DNA of 64,000 nt from Hoplostethus atlanticus (Eukaryota; Chordata; Actinopteri; Trachichthyiformes; Trachichthyidae): assembly GCA_034670405.1 (NCBI GenBank), contig JAXDDX010000003.1:6264001-6328000 (forward strand), given 5' to 3'. Each line of letters begins with the position of its first letter. The stretch's first letter is position 1. Shown one piece after another: positions 57,894 to 64,000 of this stretch. The position numbers were made by a program, and so were the translations under genes. The notes under the pieces were generated by a model that had not been told where the DNA came from, made no database searches, and saw nothing but the letters and a program-made list of their open reading frames with translations.

Positions 57894-58814
57894 TTACTGG
57901 AATTGGTTTGGTGTGTATATCACCGATCCTGGAGGGGGTGCAGAGTAGGGAGGTTGGTAGGGAGGTTGGTAGGAGTACGCTGGCTGGTAGGTGTATGGTT
58001 GGTACGTGTATCCAGGTTGGTACAACCCAGGATTTCCCGGGTTGTACACAATTCTCTCGTCTTTTTCCTGGGTGCGGGGAGCGTGGCGGCACAGCAGGAT
58101 CACTCCGGCGGTGAAAAGCAAAGCCGAAGTCACCCAGCCGATGTAAAGGGCCTCACCGAGCTCCCTGCGTTGGGCGTCGATCAGCAGAGGGTTGTAGAAA
58201 TCCCTGATGATGACGTGACCAGTCCAGGACACGGGGATAATGATGGTGATGCAGGCCATAAGAAACAGGCAGCCTCCAGCCACGAGAACAACGTGCTTGG
58301 TGCGAGCCCGATGGTCCACCACTTTGGTACACTTCATCCCCACGGCGGAAACGATGAGGGCGAAGGTGGCGAGGGCCACAGAGCTGCACATCAGACCCCT
58401 GGCAGCCTGGAGGTCTGGGGGCAGGAACAGCAGGGAGTCGTACACCTTGCACTGCATCCTGATGTTTGCCTGTCTGTAGCAGTTCATCCACAAACCCTCC
58501 CAGCGGGTCTCCATGACGATAATGTTCTCCTCGATGAAGGCAGTTACCTTCCACATTGGCAGACCTGTGACGGCGGCCACTCCAATAAGTCCAATAAAGC
58601 CAATGATCAGAGCCACTACCTCACAGCAGACGGCATCCCGACGTTTCTTCTTCTCAATTCTTTCTTTTTCCTCGTACACTGAGTCCGTGTACGCCTGGGC
58701 CTCCTTCTCATCGTAGTAAGTGCCTGCATAAGATTGTGGGGGCTTGCTGTAGTTGGTGCCTATGTAAGATTGAGGGGGCTTGCTGTAGCCACTGTAGGCA
58801 GTGTAAGAAGCCAT
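57894..58814 (-). CDS. Claudin-8/17-like with extended N-terminus
   Basis: Intronless gene of 306 residues. The claudin core starts only near residue 68 (CEVVALIIGFIGLIGVAAVTG) and carries RWEGLWMNCYRQANIRMQCK, DSLLFLPPDLQAARGLMC and SWTGHVIIRDFYNPLLIDAQ. In front of it are about 65 hydrophilic residues, where claudins normally have about seven. They include a 12-residue tandem repeat (YSKPPQSYIGTN, YSKPPQSYAGTY), an acidic DEKEAQAYTDSVYEEKERIE stretch and a basic EKKKRRDA just before the membrane. No ATG lies between residue 1 and MWKVTAF in loop 1, so the normal short start does not exist. The tail (about 60 residues) is Tyr/Pro/Gln-rich (YQPGYTYQPYTYQPAYSYQP) and ends NQFQ, with no PDZ-type end. 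The start MASYTAY is preferred to an upstream ATG at 58886, whose added residues resemble UTR translation. Confidence 0.93.
   Translation of the reverse strand: MASYTAYSGYSKPPQSYIGTNYSKPPQSYAGTYYDEKEAQAYTDSVYEEKERIEKKKRRDAVCCEVVALIIGFIGLIGVAAVTGLPMWKVTAFIEENIIVMETRWEGLWMNCYRQANIRMQCKVYDSLLFLPPDLQAARGLMCSSVALATFALIVSAVGMKCTKVVDHRARTKHVVLVAGGCLFLMACITIIIPVSWTGHVIIRDFYNPLLIDAQRRELGEALYIGWVTSALLFTAGVILLCRHAPRTQEKDERIVYNPGNPGLYQPGYTYQPYTYQPAYSYQPPYQPPYSAPPPGSVIYTPNQFQ
58716..58787 (-). repeat. 36-bp tandem repeat encoding the N-terminal repeat of the extended claudin
   Basis: Two 36-bp units (58752-58787 and 58716-58751) encode YSKPPQSYxGT twice. They differ at a few sites, some silent, so the frame appears to have been kept. 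Confidence 0.9.
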
Positions 58815-58819
58815 TGTGG

Positions 58820-59880
58820 CCGTTACACAGAGAGCCAAAGATAGATCCTCGTCTGCCCTCTCACAGACACATAAATGAGAAAACAAGAGGAAGGGAAGGG
58901 GAAGTTATACACCCCAGAAAATATGCTAACGATGCAATGCAACCTTACTGGTTGAGCTGCTTTACGGCCGTCAGATGGATGAGGACACACCAACGAGTGT
59001 TGCTTGTTTTGAATGCACGTACAGATACCAGTATGTCCATGTCCCAGTATTAACACAGGTCCATTTAGTGTTGTGATTAGGAACATTAATGTTGATCGAA
59101 CCTTAATTCAATCACTGTATGAAGTTGATGAAATTCTTCAAATGAGAGGAAAAGGTACTTTACCTTTTCCTCTCATTTGGCCACATCAATCTCAACACAT
59201 TTACACTGCCAAACAACGAAAAATGTTACATTGTTAAACAATGACCATACATTATACATTATGTGATTCTGCAGACAAAGCAAATATGACCTTATTGCTG
59301 AAAATGTACTACTAACATGAAAAATACATACAACTGTATATATAAAAATATATACAACTTAAAGCCAATAATAAAACTACTGAGTATGTGGCCCTTCATA
59401 GCTCTGATAAATTATTCTTTATTATTCTTATAGTATTCTTTGTTTCATTTAGTTTTGGATACATTATTTAAAACAAAAAAAAATATTGGGTATCTTCCTT
59501 TAAAATACCCAATGTACGTAGTGATTCCAGTAATGTCGTTGACTTGAGAATTGGTTGTTTCTCTCAAATGGAAAACAGACGGGGAGAGCACAGGTGTCAG
59601 AATGTCTCGTCCCTTAATGTAATTTGAGCTGGAAGAGAGAAACGTGAGCAGGATGAGTTTCATTGTAACACCATACAGTCTGATGGCCAACACTTCTCAC
59701 CTCCCTGCTGCCACACTACACACCTTCCTGCCTTCTTAGTATATGAGGTTTTACCACTCAGCTCTATTTTGTCTTCAGTACAAGAAGTAATATGTTGATG
59801 TTTATGTTGCTGTTGTGTGGATGGATATTATAAGTATTCATACAACACAAGATTGCAATCACACAGGCAAGTTCATAATG
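58820..59880. other. Upstream region of the N-extended claudin
   Basis: No exon was found. It contains the perfect hairpin at 59139-59179. AT-rich sequence with tatatataaaaatatataca lies around 59336-59355. Confidence 0.6.
59139..59179. other. Perfect 19-bp hairpin with 3-base loop
   Basis: caaatgagaggaaaaggta (59139-59157) and taccttttcctctcatttg (59161-59179) are exact reverse complements separated by ctt. It lies about 325 bases upstream of the start of the N-extended claudin. Confidence 0.93.
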
Positions 59881-59885
59881 AAACT

Positions 59886-59891
59886 TTTATT
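59886..59891 (-). terminator. Poly(A) signal of the fourth claudin
   Basis: AATAAA on the minus strand, 337 bases past the stop at 60228. Confidence 0.5.
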
Positions 59892-59981
59892 TAACAGTTT
59901 GTTGCTCTTTCAGCTAAGATGGTTTATATCTGAATACAGAGTACACAGTATAGAATATACAATCACACATTCTATATATAC

Positions 59982-60001
59982 ACACATATATATATATATA
60001 C
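59982..60001. repeat. (TA)n microsatellite
   Basis: Short cacatatatatatatata run in the 3' UTR of the fourth claudin. Confidence 0.85.
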
Positions 60002-60227
60002 TATAAAACATGGGTTACAACTTTATAAATGACAGTAGATAAGCACATCCAGGTAACAGATAGTTTTATGATATGAACAAAAAGTACTTATTCAATGTGT
60101 ACATGGGTCGTGGAACAGTAAATATGGCTATAATACAAGACATGCACACTTTTAGCAACGAGTTTTGAGTGGATGCTCTGTGTGGAAAGTATAATACAGT
60201 ATATTACAGGACAGTATATGCAGCTTA

Positions 60228-60908
60228 TCACACATATTCTTGCTGTTTATAAAAGCTGGAGGGTTGCCTGTCCAACTCCTCTTTCAGCAGGTCCTTCTCT
60301 GTCATGACATATGTCTCGGTGTAGGGCGGTTCGTCCTTCGACCGACGGGACGTGCAGCGGTACAGAATGATGACCCCGGTGATGAGCAAGACAGCAGCAG
60401 TGGCCCAGCCGATGTACAGGGCCTCCCCCAGCTCCCGTTTCTGAGAATCCTGTATCTGAGGGTTATAGAAATCCCTGATGATGGTGTGGCCTGTCCAGCT
60501 GACAGGGATGAGCGTGGTCAGACAGGAAAGCAAGTACAAACACCCCCCGACTGCCAGGGCGACGTTCTTACCCTTCACGTTGTCACGACAACAGTTGGCG
60601 CTCCGGATTCCGAACCCTGTGATGATCAGGGCGACAAAGACCAAGGCTATGGACAGACACATGAGCCCCCTGGCTGCCTGCAGGTCTCGGGGGAGGATGA
60701 GCAGGGAGTCATACACCTTGCACTGCATCCTGATGTTGGCCTGGTTGTAGCAGTTCATCCACAGACCCTCCCAAAGTACCTCCATGACAATGAGATTGGC
60801 GCCGATGAAGGCTGTGACGCGCCACATGGGCAGGGCGGTGATGGTTATTGTCCCAAACAGGCCGAGGAAGCCCAGAACCATGGCCAAGATCTCCAGCTTT
60901 GCTCTCAT
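60228..60908 (-). CDS. Claudin-17/8-like with canonical YV end
   Basis: Intronless gene of 226 residues, the usual claudin length. The N-terminus is short (MRAKLEILAMVLGFLGL). Loop 1 has WEGLWMNCYNQANIRMQCKV, followed by YDSLLILPRDLQAARGLMC. Loop 2 has SWTGHTIIRDFYNPQIQDSQ and KRELGEALYIGW, differing from the LLIDAQ form shared by the other three. The tail ends QQEYV, the classic claudin PDZ-binding end for ZO proteins. It is the most human-like member of the cluster and likely nearest to CLDN17 or CLDN8; I could not separate these two by eye. As a tight-junction strand protein it would set paracellular ion selectivity. Its position at the far end of the array and its divergence suggest it split off early. 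Confidence 0.94.
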   Translation of the reverse strand: MRAKLEILAMVLGFLGLFGTITITALPMWRVTAFIGANLIVMEVLWEGLWMNCYNQANIRMQCKVYDSLLILPRDLQAARGLMCLSIALVFVALIITGFGIRSANCCRDNVKGKNVALAVGGCLYLLSCLTTLIPVSWTGHTIIRDFYNPQIQDSQKRELGEALYIGWATAAVLLITGVIILYRCTSRRSKDEPPYTETYVMTEKDLLKEELDRQPSSFYKQQEYV

Positions 60909-61495
60909 GGCTCAGAGGCGAGTCTGGTCTTGTGTCTCCAGGGAAATAATTCTGAGTTTCAGCAACCGTACCATTTCTGTAAGTCTGAGCATCTATGATA
61001 GTATCGACATGCTTGCAATGTCATCCTACTGGTTTGGGCCTGGCGGTTGATCTGACCTTGATGCCTCCTACAAATGCAACTGAAATGACTTTCTGTTTGC
61101 TTGCTGTCTGGCTGGCAGTGTGAGATGGGAATTGAAGTAGTGCTCCCTAATTCTCATTAAGAAACAGCCCACTTAGTCCACAGAGGCTGGGGAAAGATTC
61201 ATACGACTGGAACTTGCTTTAAAAGCTACTCTATACCATAAATATATACTCTGCTTTTAAAGGTGTTTCCGTTTAACTGACTCCTCTATTGGAGGTTTCA
61301 AATGATTTAGTATAGGGACAAATACTATATTGGCACCAAAATAAGCACATCAACGAGATTGTCTGATTATTAAGCAAGAGGAAATGTTTCAAAACATCAG
61401 GGGATTTTACAGGCCTGAAGAAGAGCCACTCCTTTAAAAGTTAAAATCTTCATTTTGTAACACCCTTTGTGTCATCCTATTTCTAATAATAAGTT

Positions 61496-61521
61496 GAGAG
61501 AGAGAGAGAGAGAGAGAGAGA
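61496..61521. repeat. (GA)n microsatellite
   Basis: About 26 bases of pure GA repeat upstream of the fourth claudin. Confidence 0.95.
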
Positions 61522-62969
61522 AGGGGAAGGAAGTGGTTAGGTTAGCAGGAACAGAAACTGGAAAGCCCGTTGAACAGGTTTGATGGGTGAGACTGTCGTC
61601 ATATCTTCAGTTGCTTCAAATGTAAACAGATACACCTTCCTTCCGGCTTAGACAACCAATACTATGAACTTACTGCAAAAAAACACTATTTAGATCTATT
61701 AATGTAATCAAACTAACATGTGCTGGGAACGAGTCCTTTTTGTTCAATCAAAACGAAACCAAGTGCGTGACTAGGACAACAACAATTTGTGAACCGTGCC
61801 CGTTCATAGAAGTGAGAAAAACACCTGTGTTTATTTACTGTCACGTGACCAAACCTGAGAAGTAACCTCTGTAATAAAGGGTTAGAACAAGAGCTGTGAT
61901 GGTTGGAGCTGCCTGTATTGTGGCTATACTGTAGCTTTAATGGTAGACAGTGTTCATCACAACTTGATGTTAACAAGGTCAGATTAACTGAAAGTATTTG
62001 TATATCAGGATAATATGCAAGTGGGGATTGGTGCAGTGACACAGACAGAGGGAGTCATGTGACTAGAATAGACTGTGTGCCACCTGCTGTACGTAAATGT
62101 GACTACAAATACCTGGTCCAAACCTTTTTCTCAATTGACTCAAGTCTGTCTTTAACCTGAACCTCTTCCTCTACGTCTCCCTTGTATGACAGAAGGTGTA
62201 ACCAAAAGCTTTCACCTAGATCAGCTTGTTTCAGTGAAAGAGCAGTTGCTAATATTTCATATTAATGTGTAAGAAATACACAATAAGATGATTCAATTCA
62301 ATAATGTGTCTTTTTAATTGATTAAGAATACATTTAATCCCCATTTCCTCCTTGTGCTTCACCGACTCTCAATACTTCAATACTCATTTTTGGCTTTAAT
62401 CAGATAAAGGCGAAATAAATCCCCTAAATCCTGCCTGTGCTTTCTTATCTCGGGTGAGATATGAGTCTGAGGATGCTCACTGAAAGCAAGAGGGCTGGCA
62501 GCATAACCCCGGCCCACCTTAGCACTCTGTCACTCAATATAGGGGCCCATTGCCAGAGATCTACAGCCCGGTGGAGTCTGGAATGAGCTTCCTCTTTATC
62601 TAAGACATGCGAGGGCCTTTGTGGTGGGGGTGGTGATTGACAAGAGAGTGAGAGGGGGCTTGTGGAGGGTAATGAGGCCGGGCGACAGAATGTCCGCAGA
62701 GCTCAGAGAAATAAAAGAGGAGACGGGACTGTGAGGAGCACCATAAATTATAGTGTCTAGAGCCTGCACGGCCACGCTGCCACGGGTCAGTCGTAAATTG
62801 CTCATTGAATCCATCATTGCCTGAGCAGGGAATTGCAAGATCACTGACAGGTGAAGGGATAAGGGAGAGAGCTCTCTAAAACTCATGAAAATAGGAAGGG
62901 GCTTAGCGCCTTTATTATATTTTTGAGTTTTGATTGACACTATTGATCCCCGAGGTCAAAGCGCAGAAG

Positions 62970-63080
62970 CTGGTAGGGACTGTATCTTGCTCAAGGACAC
63001 TTCAGCAGCCGGTATGCTTGCTATCACAGGGACTTGAACTGAGACCTTCCAGTTGAAGGATGGTCTCCGTACTCATTACG
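62970..63080. repeat. Dispersed repeat fragment ('tcttgctcaaggacactt' type)
   Basis: tcttgctcaaggacacttca, then a middle part and gggacttgaactgagacctt. The 'gaac..gaccttcc' box is the part of this fish repeat that resembles a tRNA B-box, so a SINE or SINE-like origin is possible. Related fragments lie at 18193-18262 and 35960-36005. Confidence 0.55.
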
Positions 63081-64000
63081 TCACCATCTTACCCCCAACC
63101 CAAAACATTATGCAGTTCAAATTCCCAGATGTGAGGCGTCAGCGCAGCCCGAGTGCACTGGCAGAGCCATGGGTGAACCACCTGCATGTAGTACCTGCTG
63201 TTTGGAAGTGTAGTAGCCTTCAAAACATGTACTATATCAGATTTGCTTCATCATGATGATAGAGCCATGATTTGTTAAAAAACAAGCTTGACAAATGGAT
63301 CGATCAGACTGGGAGGGTGAGCTGTCACTTATCTGCTTGAAAGCCATCAATATTTCTCAGCTGTTCTGTATGCCATGAGCAAGACATTCATATTGCTTTT
63401 GCAGCTTATGAGCATGTGTCCATTGCAGAACTTTCCTTTGTTCTTTCTCTGCTCATAAAGATTTTAGCGAGTTCACCATCACTCAATGACTCAATCAGAC
63501 ATGACCTGCAGACATACGGAGGGTCTCTCAAGTCTTCTCAAGTGTCAGATTTGTTTTGGAATTGCATTATGTCATGCTGGATTGCTTTGAGGCAGGAAAA
63601 GCATTGATTATCTGCTTGCTGCTGTCGTTCTCAGACATGTCCGAGCACATTGGGCTTATCTCACATCACAAAATTGTTCCGCGGTGCAACTGTCTGCATA
63701 CTTTCAGGGAATGTGTTCCAGGACACTGAGTAAAATGAGTCACAACAGGAACCTTTTGAATTATAAGTAGGAAACAACAGTATTTATTATGATATATCAA
63801 TACATTTTTCTATATACACACACAGTAAGAAAAATGCAGTCTTAGTAGCACAATGAGTATGACTTTCGCTGTCCAGACATAAGTCTTTCCCCTTGATTGC
63901 TTAAGCAAATTTGGACTTTCTTTGTGGAAAAAAAAAAGATGTCATGTTGGTTTACTGATAAAAACAATTCACTGATGAATATGAATAAATAAAAACATTG

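Larger units (their letters stand above)
60915..64000. other. Gene-free flank beyond the claudin cluster
   Basis: No exon was found to the end of the window. It contains a (GA)n run at 61496-61521, a 'cttgctcaaggacacttcag' repeat fragment at about 62974-63080, and a stretch at 62400-62900 of unique, mixed composition that may be conserved non-coding DNA. Short open frames (such as 62596-62940 minus) show no family resemblance. Confidence 0.6.

Noticed and set aside
57717-58682. 321-codon plus-strand open frame opposite the N-extended claudin, and the 252-codon one opposite 60228-60908
   Set aside because: Antisense shadows of GC-rich claudin codons; similar shadows occur opposite the other claudins.
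58815-58886. Upstream in-frame ATG adding 24 residues to the N-extended claudin
   Set aside because: The added residues (FSHLCVCERADEDLS) look like translated leader; MASYTAY is the better start. The main extension does not depend on this choice.

Overview
The window is vertebrate nuclear DNA, almost certainly from a ray-finned (teleost) fish. It has GT-AG introns, short compact genes, AT-rich intergenic DNA with fish-style microsatellites and eroded repeats, and a gene order matching human chromosome 21q21.3-q22.1 (RWDD2B, USP16, BACH1, GRIK1, CLDN17/CLDN8). I rebuilt exon structures by reading splice sites in frame. All predicted protein lengths close to a whole number of codons and match the known families.

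Layout. 1-8150: no gene I can name; a 20/30-bp minisatellite lies at 5847-6270. 8420-10142 (minus): rwdd2b, 4 coding exons. 10143-10974: short head-to-head promoter region shared with usp16. 10975-17189 (plus): usp16, 17 coding exons, with a LINE remnant in intron 8. 17600-22625 (plus): bach1, 4 coding exons; a NRF1/ETS-like promoter sits at about 17622-17641, and a BACH/NRF2-type MARE lies in the intron before the first coding exon. 22650-27380: gene-free, with possible conserved non-coding blocks and a 72-bp hairpin. 27398-49085 (minus): grik1, 17 coding exons over 21.6 kb, 8 kb of it intron 1. 49090-52600: gene-free, with one coding-like relic. 52617-60908 (minus): four intronless claudin genes of the claudin-8/17 type. 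60910-64000: gene-free.

How the genes relate. They are linked by ancient synteny, not by one pathway. USP16 is a nuclear histone H2A deubiquitinase. RWDD2B is a poorly understood RWD/DUF1115 protein. BACH1 is a heme-sensing bZIP repressor that competes with NRF2 at MARE sites. GRIK1 (GluK1) is a kainate-receptor subunit. The claudins are tight-junction strand proteins.

Main points of interest. The claudin array is the most unusual part: one gene has a cytoplasmic N-terminus of about 65-70 residues with a 12-residue tandem repeat and no internal start that could give a normal claudin; another has a tail of about 180 residues and a single-base frame break; and the four C-termini differ in PDZ-type ends. 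Other points are the MARE inside bach1, several perfect hairpins, a 31-bp duplication directly upstream of a grik1 splice acceptor, and the absence of cct8 and map3k7cl between usp16 and bach1. I saw no CRISPR array, RNA gene, or intact transposon, and no virus-like element I could name.
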